Of a DNA stretch of 64,000 nt, positions 38,131-49,270 are shown in pieces. The stretch comes from Mya arenaria (lineage: Eukaryota > Mollusca > Bivalvia > Myida > Myidae): assembly GCF_026914265.1 (NCBI RefSeq), contig NC_069129.1:12182269-12246268 (forward strand). Reading direction: 5' to 3'. Position 1 is the stretch's first letter, and the number at the start of each line of letters is the position of its first letter. The notes under the pieces were generated by a model that worked only from the letters and a program-made list of their open reading frames with translations, had not been told where the DNA came from and did not search any database. The position numbers and the translations under genes were made by a program.

Positions 38131-38195
38131 ATAAATCAAATAAACAAAAATAACAGTTTAATTTAGTAACCTCCCTTGGTTACACACATTAATTA

Positions 38196-38214
38196 GAGGG
38201 ATGATCCAAAGTCA
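38196..38214 (-). promoter_or_regulatory. Conserved leader block GAGGGATGATCCAAAGTCA, copy 1
   Basis: The same block is at 44104-44123, 51880-51899 and, shortened, 59436-59450. It lies 55-80 bp downstream of the TATA-like box in the direction of transcription and stays nearly unchanged while the flanks drift. It is followed by a CTCCCTTGGTTAC-type element. Function unknown; a downstream promoter or leader-RNA element is possible. Confidence 0.45.
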
Positions 38215-38271
38215 ATGTCGGCCAATGCAAAGCTTAATAAACTTGTATATGTAGTTTTCTGTAGCCGTCAG

Positions 38272-38278
38272 TTTTATA
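38272..38278 (-). promoter_or_regulatory. TATA box of caspase-like copy 1
   Basis: TATAAAA on the minus strand, inside a block (GAATAAACAGTATAAAACTG) that is conserved upstream of copies 2 and 3 as well. Transcription would start near 38245. Confidence 0.5.
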
Positions 38279-38334
38279 CTGTTTATTCGAGGAAACAACT
38301 TTTTTCAAAACATGTTCTGGGATTTCATGTACAT

Positions 38335-38725
38335 ATTAAAACCAATCTGAACATAAAAAATTTATAAAAGACAAGTAAAGAGGAAAACTATATTTTTTGT
38401 GTTTTTTTTTATACCTTGTCCTTGAAGTGCCTTATCTCCATTTGAAGTACTTTATTATAAAAGTATTATCCATGTGAATAATCCCTCTTAGTTACTTGGT
38501 GAATATAACAATATTCGATCATAGTATTTGTGTTGAAAAGGAAATTATTGCGGCTATCTTGGGTGCCATCTTGGATCTCCTTTTCGCAAGAGCCTCCAAG
38601 TGGTCAAACTCACGTTTCATTACCTCTAAACTTTAACCTTAAATATAATTTAAAGATATTTTGTATTGCAGAGGGGTGCTGTAAATTCCATTATATTTCA
38701 TTTTTTAACCTTGAAACCCGGACTA
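38335..38725 (-). mobile_element. Solitary arm of the long-TIR element
   Basis: Matches the right arm (about 5950-6375) of the element at 1700: TTGGGTGCCATCTTGGAT, TCCTTTTCGCAAGAGCC and GCAGAGGGGTGC in order, ending CCCGGACTA at 38725. It has no partner arm nearby. It lies just upstream of the TATA box of copy 1 and may affect that promoter. Confidence 0.65.
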
Positions 38726-39996
38726 ACCTGTCAACAAATTTGACTGTCGATTTCATTCACATTTAGTATCTGTTTTGTGTCATGATGAATATTTTAACAG
38801 ATGTTATTTTACTGCGGTTTCGTAGATTGTTGCATATACAATTATACACAGGTTTTTGGATTTATATTTCGATATATAACTGATGGTTAAATGTGTTGTT
38901 CGTAAGAAGAGACATTGGGCGTTTGGTCTATTTGAATTTTAGCTTTTGTTTTGCGTTCATAACTTTGTCCCGAAAATAAACTTGAAACATTTAATTAACT
39001 TTATTTTTAGAATTTCAATTTGGTGTCTGTTAAATATTTGTATTTCAATATGACTATTTTTTGTTCACATTGACAGAAAGTCAGCCTTTGGAGGGTGATT
39101 ATGATAATTACTGGACTTTTACAAACTGTTTCGTTGGGTTTCTAGGTGCTAATGTGTACTGATGTATGTTAAAAATTGAAAGATTTAATTGTCTGATAAC
39201 TTGGTTAAGAGAAGATTCGAAAAGTGTGTACAGTTCTGAAAACATACTTTTGAAGCTATTGGGGATGTGCTGTCTGGCATTTAAAACGGTTATGTAATTC
39301 CATTTATTAACATTCCACCATCCCTGCAATATTATTGAGGGCAATTTAATGTAGTTATTCATCTAGACGTAGAAGCAAGAGACAAGCTTTTAAAGTTTTA
39401 TAGCGGTCAAAAATAAATCAATTTTATGTGAGTGAAAGGGTGATTAATTTCTTTGGTACAGACATTTTCGCACTAAACATGGCTGTTCACATTACTTGAT
39501 TGGAATGATATATTTGTGCACGTAAGCCATTTATACAGAAAAATATGCCATAATTAGAACTGCATTATTTTTCTTATTTACAAATAAGAAATATTACGGC
39601 ACGAAATTTGCAGTTTTATAAGTATGTCATTAATGTTGTTGTTTTTTCGGAAAGAATAAAAGACGTTATATATAACATTATTAAACTGACTATGAATTCT
39701 GGAAAAAAATAAATATTAGTAGCTGGTTTTTTTCCTACATTAACAGACGTATGATACCGTTAATATCATTATTATTCGGTTTTGTAATAAATTAATCATA
39801 ACATTTTAAGATACATGTATGTTTTTGCCTTAATCTTTGCTTCAGAATACATTTAAACCACATACACATATTGCTTAATTGAAATTCAGTCTTCTTCCAA
39901 TATCATGAAAGCCGATCAAACACAATAAAAGAGACAAAATGCTTTTAAGATCAAACACCAATATATCGCCATCGGTAAGCGTTGCCAACACGTAAC
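38726..39996. other. No gene recognised
   Basis: AT-rich spacer with short frames only. Confidence 0.4.
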
Positions 39997-39999
39997 CAA

Positions 40000-40145
40000 G
40001 GGTGGTATTCAATATTCAACTTAAGTAAATCTTATGGTCATACATGATTGACTTCATTCACTCTGTTGGTCAGTTATAAATAACAAGTAAGCGGATTAGC
40101 TACATCGTTCTTAGATCCATTTAAGATCAATATAGAATACCACCC
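40000..40145. mobile_element. MITE with GGGTGGTATTC ends
   Basis: 146 bp with inverted ends GGGTGGTATTCAATATT and GGGTGGTATTCTATATT (minus strand), flanked on both sides by CAA (39997-39999 and 40146-40148) as a 3-bp target duplication. Non-coding and self-complementary. The same trinucleotide flanks the long-TIR element at 1700-6375. Confidence 0.7.
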
Positions 40146-40382
40146 CAAGTCTTATCAATTATTAAAAATGTTGACAAATCAAGGGGTTGTTGCAGTGAGT
40201 ATGCTATATATCGAACATATGCGATATATTTTGCCGATATATACTGTTTTCTCAAGATTGAAATGTCTAGTTGGAGAGCGAAAACATACGATGGACTGCC
40301 CCCGCCTATCCTTTTCATGGCTGATCTAAACATGGTATTTTTTCTACACGTTAAGATTCAAGTGCATGCTTGATTATAGCTT

Positions 40383-40742
40383 TTAAAGCTGCGCATTCAC
40401 AGATTGACCGTCTTGTATTGACCTTTTTTTTTTAGTTTTGGAAAGGGCCAATTTTTGCGTAAATGTCTGAAATCCAGTGATATATGCCTGCTAACAAAAG
40501 ATCAGATCGCTTTTTTCATATTTACGCAAGAAAATTGATGTTCTATGGCAAAACGCATTACTATCGCTTTGAAATAATGACTATTTTAAGAGAAATTCGA
40601 CAATTTTCCAACCAAAGATACGTTCTATTGCGAGTTATCTTATATGACTGAATTCATAGCACTGAAAGCCAAAATCAGCTGATTCTGAGACAAAAAATTA
40701 AACGGTTGTCAAATCGGTTAATCTGTGAGAGTGCAGCTTTAA
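40383..40742. mobile_element. Palindromic TTAA MITE
   Basis: Starts TTAAAGCTGCGCATTCACAG and ends CTGTGAGAGTGCAGCTTTAA. The two halves are largely inverse of one another. A sister copy is at 47821-48187. TTAA at both ends fits a piggyBac-type target duplication. Confidence 0.7.
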
Positions 40743-41963
40743 TAAGGCACTGCACAGTAGTATCAACGAAATTCATAAACATTGCTGTATAGCTTGCATG
40801 TTTTAAAAAATAACACCCTTGTTAAGACATGGAAGGGATAGAAGACTTAATACCTTCACGTCCTCGATACAATAGAATGAATAGACGATTTATCTTCACT
40901 TTAAACGTTTAAAATATTATATTACATACTATTATGTTAAGTATATAAAGTTTCGCCTTCATGAGATGAAATCTGGGCTTGTTTGAATATTACACCTTAG
41001 TCCATATCGACAACCATAAGAAAGCTGTATAACTGGTGGGTACAAAAGGAGCAAAATCGATTTAATCATACAAAGCGTTTAAAGGGATAACGCATATATG
41101 TAAAGGATATCAAACATACAAACACATCAAGCGTTCTAATTTGTAACATTTATTCTTCCTTTTAATACAATTGTTCTATTGCAAATTTTATTGCAGATGC
41201 ACACTTTCTGGTTTTAGATCTGATGTTATAAACTCTGTATTTCACTAATCATGGACAATACAACTGGGGCATGGTTTTCTTCATTTTTTAAAAACCATAT
41301 AGCGAAATAAAGGGTAAGCGTAGTTTTATACTACAAAATGAGTTAAGTATGTACATGTTAAGATAAAGTTTAGTACATCAAAAAAGGAAATAAATTTGAC
41401 CGCTGCGCAGATTGACGAAATGGTAATAATTGAATTGGTCTTGATTCAGGACGTCAGAAAAAAACAACCGATAATAATACCCTCTATGTATCATAACATT
41501 TAACAAACCATTATCATAAGGCATAAATACACAAAACATATATGCACACATCGACGACCAAATAATCGACCATACTCATAAAAGAAAGAATATACACAAC
41601 TATTCAAATGAAACTATTACCCTTTTTTATAATAAAATTATATAACACAACAAGCATTTCATAATTTTTAACTTATGGTACTTGTACATTTTCATTATTC
41701 CATCTATTCCACAATATTTACGTTTTGTATTTTAAACACTTTAATCTGTATCGAACTAAATACGTCTTTAACCTTATTGACAGCAGACGTATTACACAGT
41801 GGAGTGCACTCATTTTTTTTTTCATCGGCCGATGAAACTCATTTTCTGCATAATACACAAGTTAATTATCTGAGTAAATTTACCCATTGATGTATTGCGA
41901 TTTCCAATTAATTATTTTTTCAGCCAACATCAAGCACGCACGTCATGTCTTATACATATCAGT
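40743..41963. other. No gene recognised; 3' flank of second caspase-like gene
   Basis: AT-rich with short frames only. No canonical AATAAA was found within the first 80 bp past the stop of copy 2. Confidence 0.4.
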
Positions 41964-42866
41964 TTATGTAAGAAAATAGCGCTTTGTAAGGGTACTTGTC
42001 ACCAACGGCAAAGGGATATCATAATTTTCATAGTCGTCAGTCTTCTGCAAAGGGTCAATCAAATTGTCAACTTTCCCAAGTATTCGTGTAGAACTTGTAA
42101 GTAAATTCTCATCCCTATGCACATGGTCATTCATTACTGTGAGAAACGCCCGGATTAAAACAGATGTCTCCAATCTGGGAGGAGTCGGCTGAACACCTCG
42201 GGAAGCATTGGGTTCATTTACCGGAGTTGTTTCTCGTACCGCATCTGCTAATGGCGACAGTGCCTGTGGTATTGTTGACAATATGACCAGTCGATCAGCG
42301 TCAGTGGGTATCTTTTTTATTTCTATATTTTCCGGAATCGCTTTATCTATTTGTGTTGGATACAGCATTCTAAGGTCATCCGCTTGTATAAGAAAAATCT
42401 TCGGTTTAAGTGCCATTGATGGAAGGTCTTTAATTCGGTTGAATATAAAGTCCACGGGTATGGCCTTGTCATACAACTGTATTCTAACATCTTCGTGTTC
42501 TCCATCCTGCAGATATGAAAGAAATATGAAAAAGAAGGATTTGTATTTCCAACCATCTTCAGCAAGAGTTACCAGATATTCTTCTATTTCCCTTTTCAAC
42601 TTGTTGCGACAAAGTTTAACTTCCAAATGCTGCGAATCGTATCTATCGATGAAAAACTGATCTAATGCGACGATATCAACGTCAACCTCTTCTTCAAAGA
42701 GCGTAGAGCTTGGTGATAATACTTCTGCCTTTTTCTTCGCATGTTGTTGGGTTCCAATTGGATTCAACTGTGAAAAATATACGACTAAAGTTCTTCCGCC
42801 ACGGTAGTCTTTACTTGCCAAGTCTTCATTCGTAATAATGTGTGTGGGGTCAAGTCGTTGATTCAT
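41964..42866 (-). CDS. Catalytically dead caspase-like protein (copy 2)
   Basis: Encodes 300 residues starting MNQRLDPTH. The start is chosen because the acceptor CTATTTTTAG ends 16 bases before it, as in the other copies. The p20-like part runs from about residue 24 to 205 and the p10-like part from about 235 to 300. The caspase signature is KPKIFLIQA, but the Cys position is Asp163 (QADD) and the His position is Tyr118 in LSYL, one residue from the usual LSHG. Later landmarks are DADRLVILSTIP, TSVLIRAFLTVMN and the C-terminal STLTKRYFLT. The linker is proline- and threonine-rich instead of charged as in copy 1. It is closer to copies 3 and 4 than to copy 1. The frame is open, which suggests a functional non-proteolytic protein. 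Confidence 0.85.
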   Translation of the reverse strand: MNQRLDPTHIITNEDLASKDYRGGRTLVVYFSQLNPIGTQQHAKKKAEVLSPSSTLFEEEVDVDIVALDQFFIDRYDSQHLEVKLCRNKLKREIEEYLVTLAEDGWKYKSFFFIFLSYLQDGEHEDVRIQLYDKAIPVDFIFNRIKDLPSMALKPKIFLIQADDLRMLYPTQIDKAIPENIEIKKIPTDADRLVILSTIPQALSPLADAVRETTPVNEPNASRGVQPTPPRLETSVLIRAFLTVMNDHVHRDENLLTSSTRILGKVDNLIDPLQKTDDYENYDIPLPLVTSTLTKRYFLT

Positions 42867-42882
42867 CTTAAGGATATGTGAT

Positions 42883-43980
42883 CTAAAAATAGATGACAGA
42901 AATATTTTCAAATAAATAGTCAGATGTTTTGTATTTCGTGGTTAAGTAAATCACTACAATTTCTTTAAATTAAGGAGCGGCTTGATTTTGTACTAATTTG
43001 AGATGTTTACAACTATCATTATTTATAAGATTAAGCATGTTATTCGATAATGAAGTGAAGCCATATATTTATTTTTATTCAAATTGTAAGGCATACGTTG
43101 AGTATTAATTGTTATCCACAATTTGTACGGACCGAGTTTATAATCTTAATGAAACACAGTTGTTTCAGCCATATTTATCAGGATGGATCATAACCACATT
43201 CACTCAGCCACTTATTGCTCATCTTTTATAAAAAAGAGTATGCATTCTACATGTTTAAGGCAAATCTTAAATGCCCAAATGACAATGCCTACATTATGTC
43301 ATACGTACCCATATTCGATTGCTTACTACGATAATAATATGCCTTTTTCAGAACCATTTTGTTGAGTGTTTCGTCTTAAATATACTTGTTTCGAGTCTTA
43401 GAAAAAAATAATATTTGTCTGGATACGATACTTGAATTGTTGGTATAACTGTTGTTGACGCTTTAAACTGTTTTAAAATTAAAAGACATTGTTTTGAAAA
43501 GAATGTAAATGAATTACATACATATTTCAATGAAACAATAGTCACTACAAATTCATTTATAACATTAAATCATTGATTCGTCGTTGTACATCTTGGGATA
43601 GTGTTCTATAAATGTAAAAGTATATACACAAGTGTTCCAATTATTAACCTGCCGTTATTAATAACCCCATCCCAACCATTACTTTCAGTGCTTTGATTAT
43701 AGTAAATCTGTTTCAGAATATATTGTTTATTTCAAGTATAACTATCAATTGAAACTTATTATTGATACATTTGAGATTAATATATAGTTCAATTTTAGAT
43801 CCGTTATATTCATTTCAATTTAATTTACCATTCAATGTTCGTCAATCATCATGTGTTTCGATATAGGAAACCGAAAGTTAAAACAAAAGTTGGAAAAACA
43901 GTATATTAAACGATAACAAATAACTATACTTCGAGTATGATTTTGTAAATAACCCAACAAATTAAACAAGATTAACTTAC
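42883..43980 (-). other. 5' leader intron, copy 2
   Basis: Donor GGTAAGTTAATC at 43980 and acceptor CTATTTTTAG at 42883 on the minus strand, 1098 bp. The leader exon would extend from 43981 to about 44160, below the TATA-like sequence at 44185-44191. Confidence 0.55.
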
Positions 43981-44184
43981 CAAACAAAACTCAGCACCTA
44001 ACCGTACATAAACATAATGTTCAGTCGATGTATCTTTTTCCGGTACGGATCAAAACAAAAATAAGAGTTAAATGAGTAACTTCCCTTTAATACAACTTCA
44101 TTCGAGGGGTGATCCAAAGTCATTTTGTGTCAATTGTAAACGCTTAAAACCCCTCTTATATCTGAAGTATTCTGTAGCTGTCAG

Positions 44185-44191
44185 TTCTATA
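44185..44191 (-). promoter_or_regulatory. TATA-like box of caspase-like copy 2
   Basis: TATAGAA on the minus strand at the place of TATAAAA in copies 1 and 3, inside the same conserved block. One base weaker than the other two. Confidence 0.4.
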
Positions 44192-44244
44192 TTGTTTATT
44201 CAGGTGAAAAACATTTCGAAATATCTGATGTACAACTTATTAAT

Positions 44245-45225
44245 TAGTAATTATGATTAACCGCCTGAAGAATTATATTGTTCTACAGCAAAAATTTAAG
44301 CCTTGAGTTTTAATAAACCTTGAAATCACACATGCAGTTATCTTTCAGCGTTCTTGGTGAACAAATGAAAATGAATAAATGGAAAACAAAATTTAGTTGT
44401 TTTGCGCGTTCCATAAACACCAAACATAATATCGAAACATATGTTCGGGTATTTGCTATTCATCATAACACGGACATATATGTCAGTGATAATAAAAAAC
44501 AGAAATAAGCTAGAGCGGTGATCTAAATTCAATATCACAAAAATCGTTAAATAATGCTTATATATATCGTTTGATATTTCTACAAAGAATGGAATGTCAA
44601 ACTCTTAAAAAGGTTTAAATATTAATATTCGATCTATATTGTAAATCGTGATGATCTTGAATGTAAGTCAAATTCAGTAAATCGTTTTAATGTATCAATG
44701 TCTGTCATCGCATTATTCTAGTACTTTGAAATGTCAAAGCATTTCGCATTTAAACAGGTCTTTTATACGTATGTAATCCAACGACTTCGGTTGAATTAAT
44801 TTTGCGGTTAATTCATTTAATTGACGTTTTCAGTATAAAATTAAAATTAGATGCGACAGGGTAATTACGAATGGTTGGTATTTAGACATAGTACAATTGT
44901 TTGTTTTTTGTTTGTTTAATTGAACATTCAAACTTGTTGACATTCAGCGAAGCAATGTTGAACATTTCATGATGATAATTTTATTTAAAGGATTTTGTTA
45001 AATACAAACCCTAAGCTTAATTTGACTTTCCACAATACATTAGGGTTGGAGAAGAACCAAATGTGCGTTTTCCGATTTGATTTTACCTTTAGGTCTGAGG
45101 TACACTATTTTGCAAGAGTAAAACAGGCATGCTTTGCTACAATAGTGTGTACAATAACTAGACAATAAAGCATTGATTCACTTTTCTGAAGGCCGCTTAT
45201 TTATTCAAGTAGATTTATTCAACGT
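44245..45225. repeat. Duplicated 5' flank of copies 2 and 3
   Basis: Follows 52440-53740 closely (AATCACACATGCAGTTATCT, AGAATGGAATGTCAAACTCTT, CAATAACTAGACAATAAAGC). The unit holding copy 3 carries insertions that this one lacks, so 44235-44255 and 44665-44690 serve as empty sites. Confidence 0.7.
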
Positions 45226-46371
45226 ATTTTTTTCTAACGTTGTTTAATGTTATATAGAAAAAATATTAGTGGTCTATGACAAGAATACCTGCATAATAGT
45301 TTATCAGTGCTCATCCAAGTTTCAAGTTAATTTGTATCAAGGCATATAATATGTATTTTATATATAACAACTGATAAACAACAAAGAAACAGTTCAAACA
45401 ACGAACCCCAGTGCATTGTACTCAAACAATTGACATTATGTCACACTAAAGAAAACATAAGAAATTTATTATGCAAAATCAATGATACAGATATAAAGAA
45501 GAATGAAATTACTTGATTTGGACATGATGATCTTAGAAAATAAGACTTATTTTAGAAGTCTGGTTTTACTGCTATTATTTATTAGATCGTCAATTTTATA
45601 TGTATTGGGATATGTTAAATAGTAATGAGACATAAACTTCTATCCCTGTTACCACTGAAATGTTACATCTCCTATCAAATCTAGATTGCAGAGTGTACAT
45701 TTTTTTGACTGAATATAAAAAAAAAATCAATATGTTAAAAATGATTAATTATTCTTAATTTTCATAAAGCTTTGGCAAGTTATCCAAGATTTTTTCAAAA
45801 CAATATTCTTTCGTATTCATTGGATAGATTATGCATTTTGTCGAAGTGTCAACAGAAATAAACCATTGTTGTACACATTGGTCAAGTAATCTTGATTTAA
45901 CGAAAAATTATAAATGGTACAAATTGGTTAACAAAGTATTCAAATAAACCGAGTTCATCTAAACTGTTTTTTACAAAAAAATATCCATGGAGAGATGGTG
46001 ATATTATTATGAAGAGAAAGCAAAGTATTATGCAACAATTAACATATGACTAATTGGCCTCAGTGAAAACTGCTGTTGTCATATGAGATCTGCGCATCGT
46101 CTCAATATGGTGTTTATTGATGTTCAAAATCCTTCAAGGGGTTCAGGAGTTATAGATTGGATACGAATAATAGTCATATTCATTGCAGATGACCTTTGAC
46201 CTGTATGTGTGTCCTTGACCTTGAACCCAGCTAATTGTAACATACACTCTGCACATTGTCTTAAAATAGTGAAAATTTGAGGCGAGTTATTGTTCAAGAC
46301 AAGAAGCGGACACGAAAAATAGGCATATTAAAAATATTTGACATTTGACCCCCAACTGTGACATAGAAGAA
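45226..46371. repeat. Duplicated 3' flank of copy 3, left part
   Basis: Matches about 55240-56370 in the unit of copy 4. It ends in monomers with GACCTTTGAC and CCTTGACCTTGAA words (46060-46371), a repeat type widespread in bivalves. No gene. Confidence 0.6.
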
Positions 46372-47440
46372 ATAGAAGAAGAAAGTTTATTCAAAGAAAT
46401 ATATCACACAATTCATATTTAAAATCGGCCAACATGACCCGTGATCAAATAAATGTAATACAATGACTTATATATACATGTATGGTGGAACAAATTGATT
46501 GTTTCTATTTATATATTCACAGATTTTACAACTTTATTCATATAATTAAATAAGATTGTCTTGATCGATTATGAGTTATAACTTAACTGTATATCTGTCA
46601 ACCGTATGACTTATGCACAACACTACAATGATACCATGAATTTTAATTAGCATTCTCGTTACTACTATACTTATTATGTGCAAATAACTTCAATAATGTT
46701 CTGCTAGTTTGGACTTAGTTTTTAACAGAAAATAGTCTATGGAATACAAAAAAGGCTTGTACGTACAAATATGCATGGTTGTCATCGATACTATCCGGTT
46801 AATTTAATGTGTGTCAACTTATTCCGAATAATTTATTAATCTATTGTATTCAGATATACACTGTACGTCTAGCATAAACAGTACCGTTATTCAAATACAA
46901 TGTAACCGTACACTAAGTCGTGTTTACACTCACACTTAATTTTCTTAATTCAAAAGCATGATATATGTATGCTGATAAGTTTCTTTCGGACTGCAAAAGT
47001 TGAACAGTCTTATACATACTAGACCTAAGTCTATAATATCTAAAAGTATTATAAAGATTACATTCCATCAAAAAATGATATTCATCTTCAAGTACTTGGC
47101 ATAAAATACAGATCCTATCTTCTCTTGGTGCATTAGATCATCGTCCAGTTTCTATTAGTAAACGATGAGAACTAAGTCTTAACCGTGACATAGTAATTCT
47201 ATATTTTTCTACATTAACAATATTCAAGTATGCTTGGTATTCAAATCTACCGAAAGATATATAAAACGTTGCTCTTGATGAATCATTTTATCCGACTATT
47301 AAGATTTTGAATAAAGTTATCTTTGACTCTTTGCTTAAACAAGCTGAAAAATACATTTATATCACCAACACCTTGTGTTAACCATACCTCATTGAACCCA
47401 AAATTACACAGCATGTCACATACACTAGCGGTCCAGTTCT
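46372..47440 (-). mobile_element. 5'-truncated LINE, 3' end of ORF2 and 3' UTR
   Basis: The minus-strand translation between about 47400 and 46950 gives LINE C-terminal features: NVEKYRITMSRLRLSSHRLL, ETGR, then a zinc-knuckle-like CxxC...H....C in CILCQVLEDEYHFLMEC. This pattern is frequent in bivalve non-LTR elements. The frame has two in-frame stops and at least one frameshift, so it is dead. The 3' UTR ends with TTCTTC-type repeats at 46372. The unit of copy 4 (near 56370-56385) is uninterrupted here, so the insertion came after the unit duplication. Confidence 0.7.
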
Positions 47441-47820
47441 TTTATGACTCGTATGACCTTTGACCGAGCTGGCTGTTCGGTGGGGTTTTCACATCGTTTC
47501 AATACGGTGAACATTTTTGCGAGTTATTTTAAAATCCTTCAAACGGTTCAAGAATTATGGAGCGGACACGAAAGACAGACATACAGACAACTGGAGCAAA
47601 ATCAATATGTCTCTCCATCTATTGGGGTGACATACTTAGTGTGCTTAACTATCCAAAAAGTGAGATACATTACAAATACCTTTTTTCAGAAATATATTGA
47701 AAAACACAATCTACTATTTATCAATTTAAACTCCTTTTAATTGTACATAATACCTATTCCATTTATAATACACCTATGTACTTACAAACTAACATCTACT
47801 TATAACTCTTTATTCCACCC
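47441..47820. repeat. Duplicated 3' flank of copy 3 with GACCTTTGACC-type repeat
   Basis: Matches about 56380-56790 of the copy-4 unit: ACATCGTTTCAATACGGTGA, TTCAAACGGTTCAAGAATTA and AATATGTCTCTC in order. The GACAGACATACAGACAACTG string is a frequent bivalve repeat motif. Confidence 0.6.
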
Positions 47821-48187
47821 TTAAAGCTGCACTCTCACAGATTGAACGTTTTGAAAACTTCTTTATTTTTTTGTCTTGGAACGAGCATTTTTTTGCGCAA
47901 ATCCATGGAAACCAGTTTAATATACGACTGCTGACAAACAATTAGATCGCAGATATGTATATTTAAGTTCGAAAATTGATGTTTTATGCATTTTTCTTAA
48001 ACCGTGAGTAACGGTTTAAGCCATACAACATTAATTTTCGAACGGAAATATGAAAAACAGCGATATGATTTTTTGTCAGCAATCTTATATCATTAGTTTG
48101 AAGATGTTTACCCAAAAGTTTGCTCTTTCCAAGACAAAAAATAAAAAAAGTTGTAAAAATGGTAAATATGTGAGGGTGCAGCTTTAA
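47821..48187. mobile_element. Palindromic TTAA MITE
   Basis: Starts TTAAAGCTGCACTCTCACAG and ends GTGAGGGTGCAGCTTTAA. The two halves are inverse of each other around about 48010 (AATTGATGTTTTATG against CATACAACATTAATT). Sister of 40383-40742. Not evident in the corresponding flank of copy 4. Confidence 0.75.
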
Positions 48188-48348
48188 GATAGCAGGCGTA
48201 TAACAATGAGGAATGGACTATTACTTTTTTTCAATTGACCATGTTCTAGCAAGACACAAGAACATCGTCTTACAAAAGAGTAGCTATGCCTCAGACTAAT
48301 TCTATCTTTTGTATACATCTTCGGCCGACTCAAAGGTCCGCGTATGAA

Positions 48349-49254
48349 TCAAAGAAAATACCACTTTGTAAGGGTACTTGTCACCAACGGCAACGGGATT
48401 TTATAACTTTCATAGTCCGAAGTTCTCTGCAAAGGGTCAATCAAATCGCAAACTTCCCCAAGTATTCGTGTAGAATTTTTAAGTAAGTTTTCATCTCTGT
48501 ACACATGGTCGTTCATTACTTTAATAAACGCCCGGATTAAAACAGATGTTCGCAATCTGGGAGCAGCCGGCTGAACACCTTGGGGAGCATTCGGTTCATT
48601 TACCGGAGGTGTTTCTCGTACCGCATCTGCCAATGGCGACAGTGCCTGTGGAATTGTTGACAGTATTACCAGTCGATCAGCATCAGTAGGTATCTTTTTT
48701 ATTTCTATTTTGGTTGGAGTCGCCTTAACTATTTGTGTCGGATAAAGCATTCTTAGGTTATCCGCTTGTATAAGGAAAATCTTCGGTTTAAGTGCCATGG
48801 ATGGAAGGTCTTTTATTTGGTTGAATACGAAGTCTAGGGGTACAGCCGTGTCATAGACATGTATTTGAACGTCACCGTGTTCTCAAATCTGTAGATATGT
48901 TAGAAATACGAAATAGAAGGCTTCGTAGTTCCAACCATCTTCAGCAAGCGTTTTCAGATATTTCTCTATTTCGCTTGCTAAATGGTTGCAACAATGTTTA
49001 ACTTCCAAATGTCGCGGTTCGTATATATCGGCGAAGAACTGCTCTAATGCGGCGATATCAACGTCAACCTCATCTTGGTAGAGAGTAGATTCTCGGGTTT
49101 GTACAACTTCCTTTTGTTTTGCATGTTGTAAGGTTCCAATGGGATTCAGCTGAGAAAAGTAAACAACTAAAGTTTTCCTGCCTTGCTTCGTGTAGTCTTT
49201 ACTTTCCCAGTCTGCCTCCGTTATAATTTCTTTTTTTCGATGCTGACTGGCCAT
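48349..49254 (-). pseudogene. Caspase-like copy 3 with in-frame TGA
   Basis: A 301-codon frame from MASQHRKK, over 90 percent identical by eye to copy 4, with one in-frame stop: codon 124 is TGA (48885-48883) where copy 4 has GGA. Everything after it stays in the same frame, through Asp165 in QADN and STLTKWYFL at the end. The His position is Tyr120. If the stop is real, only about the first 123 residues, half of the p20 part, would be made. Splice acceptor, leader intron and TATA box are intact, so it may still be transcribed. Alternatives are a segregating null allele, a sequencing error, or TGA read-through; a recent pseudogene fits best. Confidence 0.8.
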
Positions 49255-49270
49255 CTTAAGGATAAGTCAT

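Noticed and set aside
42208-42660. 150-codon plus-strand frame opposite caspase-like copy 2
   Set aside because: It is antisense to a clear caspase-fold frame and has no family features of its own; its openness follows from the coding bias of the other strand.
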